From Planctomycetia bacterium (GTDB lineage Bacteria > Planctomycetota > Phycisphaerae > Phycisphaerales > SM1A02), in assembly GCA_005790565.1 (NCBI GenBank), contig SXUJ01000099.1, forward strand, positions 1 through 35,598: 35,598 bases of DNA, in the 5' to 3' direction. The notes below the pieces were generated by a model. The model saw nothing but the letters and a program-made list of their open reading frames with translations. It was not told the DNA's origin and searched no databases. The translations under genes and the position numbers were made by a program. Below, piece by piece: positions 8,315 through 16,326 of this stretch (positions within the stretch are counted from its first letter, which is position 1; the number at the start of each line of letters is the position of its first letter).

Positions 8315-11300
8315 TCACTCTCCGAGGGGATTCGCCAAACGCTTGCGCATTTCTTGCACTAATCCAAAGATGTGAAGGTGCGTCGCGGCACTCACCCAGC
8401 GCAGCACCACGACATAGACCACGAGGCCCAGTGCACCCGCCGCGATTTGTGCGACAAGCGAGAGCGACGTGGTGTTGCCGAGCCAATACAAGAGCGTCGC
8501 CTGCGGGAGGAAGGCGATGACGCTCGCCGCAATCGGTGCGGCATACGAAGAAAGAATGGTCCGCACGGTTCCAGAACGGAGCTGCAACGACAACGCGATC
8601 GCGGCAGGGCCGGCAATCATCGAGACGAGGAATACGCCAAAGGCGACATGTCGAGCGACGCCAAGCCATGCGCCAAGGAAGACCGCGACGGTGAGGCACG
8701 CCGTCTGCGCGATTTGAAAACGAAGGAGCGGCTTGAACCGGCCCGACGCGCGCATGTAAGCCGCCGCGATTTGCACAGGGCTTAGCGCAAGAAACGCAAT
8801 GCTCAGAATCGACAACGAGATCCAGGCGAGGCCCCAGCGCTCCGGGAGGAGGACATGAATGATCGCGGGACTTGCGATCGCGAGACTGATGCATAGTGGA
8901 GCCGTCACAGCGAGCGTCAGTCTGACTGTGGTGACGTATGTCAATCGCATCCGCTCGGGATCGTGTTGCAGCCTCGCCAAGATCGGCTGCGCAATTCCCG
9001 CCACGGTGTAGGAGAGAAGCATATTGATGGCGCTCGCCAGTTGATAGGCAATCGTGTAACGACCGAGGACATCGTCGGGATGAAAGACAGACAATGCGAA
9101 GTAATCGATGGTCTGTGTCACACCGTTGAGGTAGTGTTGGACTCCTCCGGCCCAAAAATCCCCCATCGCGCTTCGGATGCGTGCAGGTATACCTGGGCGA
9201 TTCAAACTGATGCCCGCCGCCGTGGTTGTTGCGATGCAACGCGACAGGGCAAAGATGAGCATCGGCGCCATCAATGCCCAGCCACCGAACCCAAGGAGTC
9301 CGAAGACCCCCGTCAGCACGACGGTCAGAATGGACCCGATCGTATCGATCGTCGCAAGGAACTTGAAGCGAAGGTTGAGGCGCAGTTTCGCGCTGGCGAC
9401 GCTCGTAAATCCATCCAGCAGGATTCGGATCGCCATCGCAATCACAAGGATCGCGATGTTCGGGTCGCCGTACTTTGCGTGAATCAGTGGGAACGCGCCA
9501 AGGCAGAGTCCAACAATGAGGACGCCAGCGATCATGGCAAGCCAAAGACACGCCGACTCCCACAGGTTCCGATGCCGCTGATGTCGCACCAACAGGTCAC
9601 CAGCCGCGCCGGGGAACATGAAGCTCAACAGCGTTCCGATAGAGATGGCGGTGGTGACCGCGCCAACATCCGCAGGGGTGAGTGTCCATGCGGCAATGAG
9701 ATAGGTGAGGACTCCGCTTGCCTTCTGCACACCCGCTTGCACTAACCCCCAGAACGCGCCGCCCGCAAACTGCGTTCGTGTGTCAACAGTCGCAGACTCT
9801 CCGCCTGACTGCATCGTCGCCGTCGATTCAGGGTTCGCGCGCTCCTCGCGTCGATCAAGCACTGCTTCAACATCTCGCCCAGCGTCATCCACCGACACAA
9901 GCGTTGCTGCCACGTTGCTCAGTTCGCGCTGGACCTCGCTCCTGCCCCATCGCTCTAGCCATGTCTCGAACATGAGGCAGTTCCACAGTTCCCACTGCGA
10001 GCGAACTCGACCAGTTTGGTGGTCATTCCAGAGTGAGTGGACGGATTCGGCATCAAGGAACCCTTCGCTCTCAAGTCGCGCCCGATCGAGATAGTGTGCC
10101 CCCCAATCTCTCAATTCATCACGCAACCAATCACCAATCGGCACACTGAAGCCCATCTTGGGGCGATCCACGAGTTCGCGCGGCACATGCCGATCGAGCA
10201 AGTCGCGTAACAGCACTTTGTTGCTTCCGTCGCGAAACTTGAAGCAAGCGGGAATCCGCAGCGCCAATTCGATGAGTCGATGATCAGTGAGCGGCTCTCT
10301 CGCTTCAAGGCTATTCGCCATGCTCACGCGATCCATCTTTGCGAGAATCTCGTCTGGCATGTAGCTCGCCATATCGCACACCGAGGCTCGCGTGATCGCG
10401 CACCCGACGCGCGCACGCCGCGTCCGATCAGTCATTGAGCAAAGTGGCTCGTGAGGATCCACGAGGTAGAGGTGCGGGCGCTTCACCACGGAGGCAAGTT
10501 GTGAATAGACCTCACCTGAATAGCGGAGGCTCAGAATCGACGAGAGTTTGAGCAGGCGGTCACGGGGGAGACTGTTGAAGTGCCCGGGGATGAAGCGCCC
10601 GAGCGGATTGATCGCCACAGCTGGCAAGATGCCCGCGATACCAGCCGCGGCACTCATGCCAACACGCAGTGGATAAGGCCAGCGCTGGAGAATCCCCTCG
10701 AGCCGCTCAGTAAACGGATATCGATCGTATCCACCAAAGAGTTCGTCCCCACCATCACCACAGAGCGCAACCGTGATGTCGCGTCGAGCCAACTGACAAA
10801 CGATGTAGGAAGGGATCGCGGAGCTGTCGGCGAATGGCTCGTCGTAGATATCTGACAACTTGGGAATCAGATCTAGTGATTCGCGCGCGCCGACATAAAG
10901 TTCAGTGTGATTCGTCCCGAGATGCTCGGCGATCTTCCGCGCGTGCGGAGCCTCGTCGTAGATCGCTTCGCGGAAGCCGATCGTGTAGGTTCGGAGTGGT
11001 TGTGGCGAGAGCTTCGCTGCAATCGCTGTCACGAGCGATGAGTCAATACCTCCGGAGAGAAATGTGCCCAGCGGAACATCTGCGATCATGCGCAATCGAA
11101 TCGACTCCGTCAGTTGCGCTTCAACTCGTTCGATCGCCTCTTGATAATCAAGAATCTGCTCCTCTGCCGCCTGTTCGGCGGCACGCGCTGCGCTCCAGTA
11201 TTCGACCAATTCCGCTCGCGCCGTCGCTGGATCGATCACTGCGATGTGACCTGGCTCCAACTTCTGAAACCCCTCAAAGATGCAGTGCGGAGAGGGGACA

Positions 11301-11884
11301 TACGAGAAACGCATGAAGAGCGCGACGGCCCCGCGGTCCACGGGTGGGCACCGCAGCGGGAGAGCCCGAATCGCCTTGAGCTCGCTCCCGAACACAATCG
11401 TTCGGTTCCCTGGGCCCATGTGACCCCAAAAGAGCGGCTTCACTCCGACTCGATCCCGTGCGAGGAACAATCGTCGAAGCGATGCGTCCCAAACCGCAAA
11501 TGCAAACATCCCGACGAACTTTGGAATCGACTCGCGCACGCCCCACTGTTCAAACGCCGCGAGCATCACTTCTGTGTCGGAGCCGCCGCGAAACTGGTGC
11601 CCGAGCCGTGTCAACTCGTCGCGCAGAATCTTGAAGTTGTAGACCTCGCCATTGAACGCGATCGTGAATCGACCACTCGACGACCGCATCGGTTGATGCC
11701 CATCGGCACTGCAGTCTTGAATCGAGAGCCGCCGGAACCCGAACCCAACGCGATGCTCCCGATCAAACCAAGTTCCCTCGTCGTCAGGGCCGCGAAGCCG
11801 AATGGCGTCGGACATGCGACGGAGGATTTGCTCCGGCTCTCGAAAAAGCCCGTCACGGTCAATGAATCCAGCGATACCACACAT
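8315..11884 (-). CDS. asnB: In-frame fusion: AsnB-type glutamine amidotransferase + Wzx-like polysaccharide flippase
   Basis: One uninterrupted 1189-codon frame. Residues 1-~640 form a complete class-II glutamine-dependent asparagine synthetase-like protein: nucleophile Cys2 (MCGIAGF), NGEVYN at 78-83, SGGIDSS PP-loop at 277-283 and GDGGDELFGGY at 376-386. An acidic/polar linker (~640-695) follows. Residues ~696-1189 form a hydrophobic MOP-superfamily protein with about 12-14 membrane segments, starting FAGGAFWGLVQAG, with QTIDYFALSVF and LGRYTIAYQLA as in Wzx-type O-unit flippases. Each half is full length. AsnB-type proteins in polysaccharide loci amidate uronic acids, and Wzx moves lipid-linked units across the inner membrane. 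An internal ATG at 9814 (residue 691) could give a separate flippase. The fusion is real at DNA level as given; a lost stop from sequencing error cannot be excluded. Confidence 0.88.
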   Translation of the reverse strand: MCGIAGFIDRDGLFREPEQILRRMSDAIRLRGPDDEGTWFDREHRVGFGFRRLSIQDCSADGHQPMRSSSGRFTIAFNGEVYNFKILRDELTRLGHQFRGGSDTEVMLAAFEQWGVRESIPKFVGMFAFAVWDASLRRLFLARDRVGVKPLFWGHMGPGNRTIVFGSELKAIRALPLRCPPVDRGAVALFMRFSYVPSPHCIFEGFQKLEPGHIAVIDPATARAELVEYWSAARAAEQAAEEQILDYQEAIERVEAQLTESIRLRMIADVPLGTFLSGGIDSSLVTAIAAKLSPQPLRTYTIGFREAIYDEAPHARKIAEHLGTNHTELYVGARESLDLIPKLSDIYDEPFADSSAIPSYIVCQLARRDITVALCGDGGDELFGGYDRYPFTERLEGILQRWPYPLRVGMSAAAGIAGILPAVAINPLGRFIPGHFNSLPRDRLLKLSSILSLRYSGEVYSQLASVVKRPHLYLVDPHEPLCSMTDRTRRARVGCAITRASVCDMASYMPDEILAKMDRVSMANSLEAREPLTDHRLIELALRIPACFKFRDGSNKVLLRDLLDRHVPRELVDRPKMGFSVPIGDWLRDELRDWGAHYLDRARLESEGFLDAESVHSLWNDHQTGRVRSQWELWNCLMFETWLERWGRSEVQRELSNVAATLVSVDDAGRDVEAVLDRREERANPESTATMQSGGESATVDTRTQFAGGAFWGLVQAGVQKASGVLTYLIAAWTLTPADVGAVTTAISIGTLLSFMFPGAAGDLLVRHQRHRNLWESACLWLAMIAGVLIVGLCLGAFPLIHAKYGDPNIAILVIAMAIRILLDGFTSVASAKLRLNLRFKFLATIDTIGSILTVVLTGVFGLLGFGGWALMAPMLIFALSRCIATTTAAGISLNRPGIPARIRSAMGDFWAGGVQHYLNGVTQTIDYFALSVFHPDDVLGRYTIAYQLASAINMLLSYTVAGIAQPILARLQHDPERMRLTYVTTVRLTLAVTAPLCISLAIASPAIIHVLLPERWGLAWISLSILSIAFLALSPVQIAAAYMRASGRFKPLLRFQIAQTACLTVAVFLGAWLGVARHVAFGVFLVSMIAGPAAIALSLQLRSGTVRTILSSYAAPIAASVIAFLPQATLLYWLGNTTSLSLVAQIAAGALGLVVYVVVLRWVSAATHLHIFGLVQEMRKRLANPLGE

Positions 11885-11948
11885 GACGGAAAGTCTCGGA
11901 GAAGGGACACAGACAGTTTCGTCGGGCGAGTAGAATATCTAGCCCACG
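11885..11948. promoter_or_regulatory. Divergent intergenic region between the asnB-flippase fusion and a GT4 gene
   Basis: These 64 bp separate two divergently transcribed starts (fusion on minus, GT4 on plus), so promoters for both directions must lie here or inside the flanking genes. A TAGAAT hexamer at 11931-11936 could be a -10 element for the plus-strand unit, but there is no good -35 at the right distance. The call rests on gene arrangement. Confidence 0.35.
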
Positions 11949-13181
11949 ATGAAGATCGTCCATTTCATCGACCATCTCGACCTCCGACGTGGAGGTCCCG
12001 CCGGCGCCGTCGTCGCATTGGCAAACGCCATGGCCGAGCGGTCCCATCAGGTCATCGTCACAACCACTACCGCACGCGACACCCCTGCATCGTGGGGGCC
12101 TGGAGGCGCGCAACCGGCATGCATCGCGCTCCCAACACTGCGTGCACGCATGCTTTCTCCACCGGCCATCGCCCAACTTCGCGAACTGATGCGCGGGGCA
12201 GATGTGGTCCACCTGCATGGAGTTTGGGAACCTTCCAATGCGCAGGTTGCCCGCCTCGCACGACGAATGCGGATTCCGTACTTCGTGAGTCTCCGAGGAA
12301 TGCTCGACGATTGGTCGATGGATCAGCGCTGGCTGAAGAAGCGCATCTATTGGCTCCTTTCCGGCAGGCGATACCTCGCGCGGGCTGCGGTGGTGCACTG
12401 CACCGCGCGACTCGAACTTCGTCAGTCGAAGAAATGGTTCCCGCAACGACTCGGGCGTGTGCTTTACAACCTGATGGATCTGCGTCAGTTTCACTCAATG
12501 CCAGGTCGGGAACTCGCCTGTAAGAAGTGGCCTGTTCTCTCGACCGATCGACCGAAGTTGCTCTTTCTCAGCCGACTTTCGAGCAAGAAAGGGCTTGAGC
12601 ACCTCATCTCCGCAGCCGCCATTCTTACCAAGCAGGCGGCCGCGAGTGCTTCGGCCGCGCCTATTGTGATGATCGCGGGAACGGGCGACGACGCCTATGC
12701 CAACGAATGCCGCGATCTTGCGGCGGAGTTGGGGATTGCATCGTCCGTCCACTTCGTTGGCCATGTTGGGGGCGCGGAGAAGATTTCGCTCCTGCAGGCG
12801 TGCGACCTCTTTGTCCTTCCCACAAGCCAAGAAAACTTTGGGTTTGTCTTTTTCGAGGCACTCGCGTCCGGCCTGCCGGTTGTGACGACCAACCTCATCG
12901 ATACCGCTGGCGAGATCGAAGCGAGCGGCGGCGGATTCATTGTTCCCCAGTCCGCCGAGTCCATCGCTGCCGCATGCACGAACGCTCTCGCGGAACGGGC
13001 TGCGTTAGAGGCCAAGGGACGCGCGGGGAGGGCTTGGACTTTCGAAAACCTCGATTCCAACACCATTGCTGCCGCCTTTGAGTCGCTCTACCGAGAGTAC
13101 TCCTTAGAAGGTGTCAGTTTCCGAGATTGCGTCCTCGCGAAGGCGGGTGCAAGTGATGTTTGCGCGTCAAGCGACCGATAG
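11949..13181 (+). CDS. Glycosyltransferase family 4 (paralogue of the GT4 at 535-1710)
   Basis: A 410-aa GT-B glycosyltransferase. The N-terminal domain opens MKIVHFIDHLDLRRGGPAGAV. VVHLHGVWEPSN, RGMLDDWSMDQ and CTARLELRQSKKWFP follow. The C-terminal donor domain starts at KLLFLSRLSSKKGLEHLI. The E-x7-E motif is ENFGFVFFE at residues 295-303. Relative to the GT4 near the left end, the shared motifs and spacing indicate gene duplication within the locus. It is first in a plus-strand series (GT4, GDP-fucose synthase, GT4, formyltransferase, deacetylase) with short gaps or overlaps, so it is probably the first gene of that operon. Its donor sugar is unknown; GDP-fucose is possible from the neighbour but unproven. 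The C-terminal ~25 residues after REYSLEG look non-conserved. Confidence 0.9.
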   Translation: MKIVHFIDHLDLRRGGPAGAVVALANAMAERSHQVIVTTTTARDTPASWGPGGAQPACIALPTLRARMLSPPAIAQLRELMRGADVVHLHGVWEPSNAQVARLARRMRIPYFVSLRGMLDDWSMDQRWLKKRIYWLLSGRRYLARAAVVHCTARLELRQSKKWFPQRLGRVLYNLMDLRQFHSMPGRELACKKWPVLSTDRPKLLFLSRLSSKKGLEHLISAAAILTKQAAASASAAPIVMIAGTGDDAYANECRDLAAELGIASSVHFVGHVGGAEKISLLQACDLFVLPTSQENFGFVFFEALASGLPVVTTNLIDTAGEIEASGGGFIVPQSAESIAAACTNALAERAALEAKGRAGRAWTFENLDSNTIAAAFESLYREYSLEGVSFRDCVLAKAGASDVCASSDR

Positions 13182-13232
13182 TAGGCGAACACTTCCCCGC
13201 GCAACTCCCTCCGCAGTCTTCACCAACTTCTC

Positions 13233-14234
13233 GTGCCCACAGATCTGTCCAACGCAAAGATTGTCGTCACCGGTGGCGCCGGCTTCCTTGGTCGGGCGCT
13301 CCTTGCGGAACTTGCCACACGAGGATGCGCGCAGGTGTTCGTCCCACGCCGTCGCGAGTATGACCTCACGCGCGAGGCGGATGTTGCGCGACTCTACAAG
13401 GATCGTTCGCCAGACATCGTCTTACACCTCGCGGCAGAAGTGGGAGGCATCGGCGCGAATCAAGCAAACCCCGGTCGATACTTCTTCGCCAACATGGCGA
13501 TGGCGTTGCATCTCATTGAATACGCACGCCTGCACAACCTGAAGAAGTTCGTGCAAGTCGGAACGATTTGCGCTTATCCCAAGTACACGCCTGTTCCATT
13601 TCGAGAAGAAGAGTTGTGGAATGGGTATCCGGAAGAAACCAACGCACCCTATGGCGTCGCAAAAAAGGCCGCCATGGTGATGCTCGACGGCTACCGCCGT
13701 CAATACGGACTTGCATCGTCCTACCTTCTTCCCGTCAACCTGTACGGACCGTGGGATAACTTTGATGTGCAAACCTCCCATGTCATTCCCGCGCTCATTC
13801 GCAAGTGCGTGGAAGCGCAGGAAGCATCCCGTCCATTCATCGAATGCTGGGGCGATGGAAGCGCGAGCCGTGAGTTCCTGTTCGTGGAGGATGCGGCGCG
13901 CGGCGTCGTGCGTGCTGCGGAAGTGATGAATGAACCTGTGCCCATCAATCTTGGCACCTGTATGGAAATCACAATCAAGCAGCTCGTCGAATTGATCGCG
14001 CAGCTCTGCGACTACACCGGCGAAATCCGCTGGGATCCATCGAAGCCAAATGGACAACCTCGGCGCTGTCTTGACACTAGTCGCGCCGCAGAGTTGCTCG
14101 GCTGGCGTGCGCGCGTTCCCTTTGAAGAAGGACTGCGGCAGACCATTGCTTGGTATCGCGCGAATCGGTCCTATCGGGCATCGCATGATCCATCACTCGC
14201 TGCCCCGCCGACTCCCGCCGGCACATCGAAGTAG
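13233..14234 (+). CDS. fcl: GDP-L-fucose synthase (GDP-4-keto-6-deoxymannose epimerase/reductase)
   Basis: A 333-aa extended SDR protein starting with GTG at 13233. It epimerises C3/C5 and reduces C4 of GDP-4-keto-6-deoxymannose with NADPH to yield GDP-L-fucose. The cofactor motif is GGAGFLG at residues 14-20. The catalytic Tyr-Lys pair is Y140-x3-K144 in NAPYGVAKKA, and AAEVGGIGANQANPG is the family's typical loop. The serine-loop position reads GTICAYPK, so Thr111 stands where E. coli-type enzymes have Ser, while the conserved Cys113 is kept. LPVNLYGPWDNFD and SHVIPALIRKC are diagnostic. It acts after Gmd, whose gene is 5 kb away on the other strand. The next GT4 starts 5 bp after its stop, which suggests cotranscription. 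A short Asp/Ser/Pro-rich tail is extra. Confidence 0.92.
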   Translation: MPTDLSNAKIVVTGGAGFLGRALLAELATRGCAQVFVPRRREYDLTREADVARLYKDRSPDIVLHLAAEVGGIGANQANPGRYFFANMAMALHLIEYARLHNLKKFVQVGTICAYPKYTPVPFREEELWNGYPEETNAPYGVAKKAAMVMLDGYRRQYGLASSYLLPVNLYGPWDNFDVQTSHVIPALIRKCVEAQEASRPFIECWGDGSASREFLFVEDAARGVVRAAEVMNEPVPINLGTCMEITIKQLVELIAQLCDYTGEIRWDPSKPNGQPRRCLDTSRAAELLGWRARVPFEEGLRQTIAWYRANRSYRASHDPSLAAPPTPAGTSK

Positions 14235-14239
14235 GGTCT

Positions 14240-15499
14240 ATGCGCGTACTCATCCTCAACCAGTGTTTTTATCCCGATGTTGTTGCGACCGCGCAGCATG
14301 GATGGGATTTGGCGCGACACCTCCGCAGCAAGGGGCATGAAGTCACCGCGATTGCGTCGCGATCCATTTATGGCGCGAAGGGTGCGACACTCGCTCGGAA
14401 CGAAACCGTCGATGGCGTGCGCATCGTGCGAGTGGGGGCAAGCATCTTCGGGAAGTCCTCGATTGTGGCGCGCATCTTTGATTTCGCGTTCTTTTATGTC
14501 CTCGCGGTCTGGACCGCCATCACGCTTCCCAAGCACGATGTCTGTGTTTGCTTCACCACGCCACCCTTCATTGCCGTCGTCGGTTGGATTCTCCGCCTCA
14601 CGCGGGGTACGCGATATGTCTATTGGGTGATGGATCTCTATCCAGATCTTCCCGTGGCTTGCGGTGTCATGCGCGAGCGATCACTCGCCACTCGCTTCTT
14701 CGAGCGCCTCAATCGATTCTGTTTGCGCCGGGCGAACCGCGTGGTGGTGCTCGGGCGGTGTATGGAGCAGCGCGTGCTCGACAAGGGCGTGAGTGCCTCG
14801 AACATCGTTCGCATCAATGTCTGGAGCGATCAAGAGGAGATTCGTCCTGTTACTCCTGAGGCGAATCAATTCCGCAGAGAATGGGGTGTTGGCTCTCGAT
14901 TGCTCGTCATGTACTCGGGCAACTTTGGCATCGGACACGATGTCGAAACGATCGCGGATGGCGTGATTCGACTCCGCGATAACCCGCGCATTCTCTTCGC
15001 GTTCGTGGGCGGGGGAAAACGAAAAAGTGAACTCATCAGTCTGCTCGCAGCAGCAGGGGTCTCGAACTTCATCGAAGGGCCGTATCAACCGCGCGAACGG
15101 CTCGATGAGCTTCTCAGCGCAGCGGATGTCCATATCGCGAGTCTCAAGAATGGCGTCGAAGGAATCATGGTGCCGAGCAAGCTCTATGGCGTCCTCGCCG
15201 CAAGCCGACCAATCATCTTTATCGGTGCGCGCACTGGTGAAGTCGCGCGCGTCATTGAGGAGGAGCGTTGCGGTGTCGTCATTGCCTGTGGTGACGGAAG
15301 CGCGTTTGCCTCGGCAGTCACGAACTTTGCAGCCGACCGAGCGGAGACAGAACGAAGCGGTGCACGCGGCCGTGCCGCGCTCACCAGCACCTGGGGCGCG
15401 TCCCACGCGCTCGCCAAGTGGACAACACTGCTCGAGAGCGTCAGTACGGACCAGCAAGGCGCAGCCCGCACCTCGTCCTCGCAACCCAACTCTAGGTGA
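14240..15499 (+). CDS. Glycosyltransferase family 4, WbuB/WcaI-like
   Basis: A 419-aa GT-B enzyme of the WbuB/WcaI-type subfamily, known for transferring fucose or N-acetyl-fucosamine-type sugars in O-antigen and colanic acid loci. It starts MRVLILNQCFYPD.VATAQH. CFTTPPFIAVVG and YWVMDLYPDLPVA are the subfamily's signature. The donor domain starts at LLVMYSGNFGIGHD, and GIMVPSKLYGVLAASRPIIFIG forms the nucleotide-binding end. It begins 5 bp after the GDP-fucose synthase stop codon, so use of GDP-L-fucose is an attractive inference. The last ~25 residues (Ser/Gln/Arg-rich) look like an unstructured tail and run into the next gene's possible GTG start. Confidence 0.9.
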   Translation: MRVLILNQCFYPDVVATAQHGWDLARHLRSKGHEVTAIASRSIYGAKGATLARNETVDGVRIVRVGASIFGKSSIVARIFDFAFFYVLAVWTAITLPKHDVCVCFTTPPFIAVVGWILRLTRGTRYVYWVMDLYPDLPVACGVMRERSLATRFFERLNRFCLRRANRVVVLGRCMEQRVLDKGVSASNIVRINVWSDQEEIRPVTPEANQFRREWGVGSRLLVMYSGNFGIGHDVETIADGVIRLRDNPRILFAFVGGGKRKSELISLLAAAGVSNFIEGPYQPRERLDELLSAADVHIASLKNGVEGIMVPSKLYGVLAASRPIIFIGARTGEVARVIEEERCGVVIACGDGSAFASAVTNFAADRAETERSGARGRAALTSTWGASHALAKWTTLLESVSTDQQGAARTSSSQPNSR

Positions 15500-15528
15500 C
15501 TCGGATAAGTGAGAGAAGGCAGCACCCG

Positions 15529-16326
15529 ATGAGCTCAATCCCAGCCCCCAATCAAGCGCCCGCGCCACTGCGTGTTCTCCTTGTGACGGAGAATGACCCG
15601 CTCTATGTGCGGCAGTTCTTCGATGTGTTCTTCGCCGAAGTTCCTCGTGACCAAATCGAACTTGTTGGCGTAACAGTTTCCCGCGCCTTCCATGAACCGC
15701 TGAAGAAGACCGCGCAGCGCGTGCTTCGCTTCTATGGACTCTTTGACTTCGCCCGCCTGCTTCCTCGGTACCTCTTCGCGAAGTTGACCGGCCAGTCCAT
15801 CTCGAAACTCGCGGTCAAGCATGGGTTCCCACTCTTGCAAGCCGCAAGCGTGAATTCGCAGGAGTACATCGACGCTGTAACCGCGTTGCGTCCTGAGATG
15901 ATTGTCTCGGTCGCAGCCCCCGAGATTTTCAAGTCGCCGCTACTGCGCGTCGCGACCATCGGCTGTCTCAACATTCACTCGGGCCGCATCCCCGAGTACC
16001 GAGGCATGATGCCGACTTTCTGGCAGATGTTGGAAGAACAACCCTTCGTCACTGTGACCGTGCACGAGATGGTGGAGAAACTCGACTCGGGCGGCATTGT
16101 GGACACGCTTCAGTTTCCATTGCATAAACGAGATTCACTCGATCGCGTGATCTCTGGGACAAAGCAGCAGGGCGCGCGACTCATGATCCGCGTACTCCGG
16201 AAAATCGCTTCGACCCGCTCTATGCCCGCTGCAACACCGCTTGACATGTCAAAGGCGCGGCTCTTCAAGTTCCCCCAACCCACCGATGTGCAGAAGTTTC
16301 GCGCGGTTGGCCACCGGATGATCTGA
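15529..16326 (+). CDS. Formyltransferase-family protein (sugar N-formyltransferase-like)
   Basis: The product belongs to the methionyl-tRNA formyltransferase / sugar N-formyltransferase fold, which uses N10-formyl-tetrahydrofolate. The catalytic triad is visible: Asn148 and His150 in NIHSGRIPEYRG, and Asp186 in EKLDSGGIVD (numbering from the ATG at 15529). The frame also offers a GTG at 15496 overlapping the previous stop (GTGA). I prefer ATG 15529 because GAGAGAAGG lies about 9 nt upstream, giving 265 aa. The N-terminal half (RVLLVTENDPLYVRQFFDVF) differs from true tRNA formyltransferases, and no tRNA-binding C-terminal domain is present. That and the context point to a polysaccharide sugar amine as acceptor. 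Its stop overlaps the deacetylase start (TGATG), suggesting translational coupling. Confidence 0.85.
   Translation: MSSIPAPNQAPAPLRVLLVTENDPLYVRQFFDVFFAEVPRDQIELVGVTVSRAFHEPLKKTAQRVLRFYGLFDFARLLPRYLFAKLTGQSISKLAVKHGFPLLQAASVNSQEYIDAVTALRPEMIVSVAAPEIFKSPLLRVATIGCLNIHSGRIPEYRGMMPTFWQMLEEQPFVTVTVHEMVEKLDSGGIVDTLQFPLHKRDSLDRVISGTKQQGARLMIRVLRKIASTRSMPAATPLDMSKARLFKFPQPTDVQKFRAVGHRMI

Noticed and set aside
8232-9563. Long minus-strand open frame (443 codons) in another frame of the flippase domain
   Set aside because: Product is rich in Arg/His/Cys/Pro without hydrophobic helices or motifs, while the overlapping frame encodes a clear multi-helix flippase.
11114-12523. Plus-strand open frame (469 codons) over the asnB 5' half and the start of the GT4
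   Set aside because: It is antisense to well-supported AsnB motifs, has a Arg/Pro/His-rich composition, and is a by-product of GC-rich codon use.
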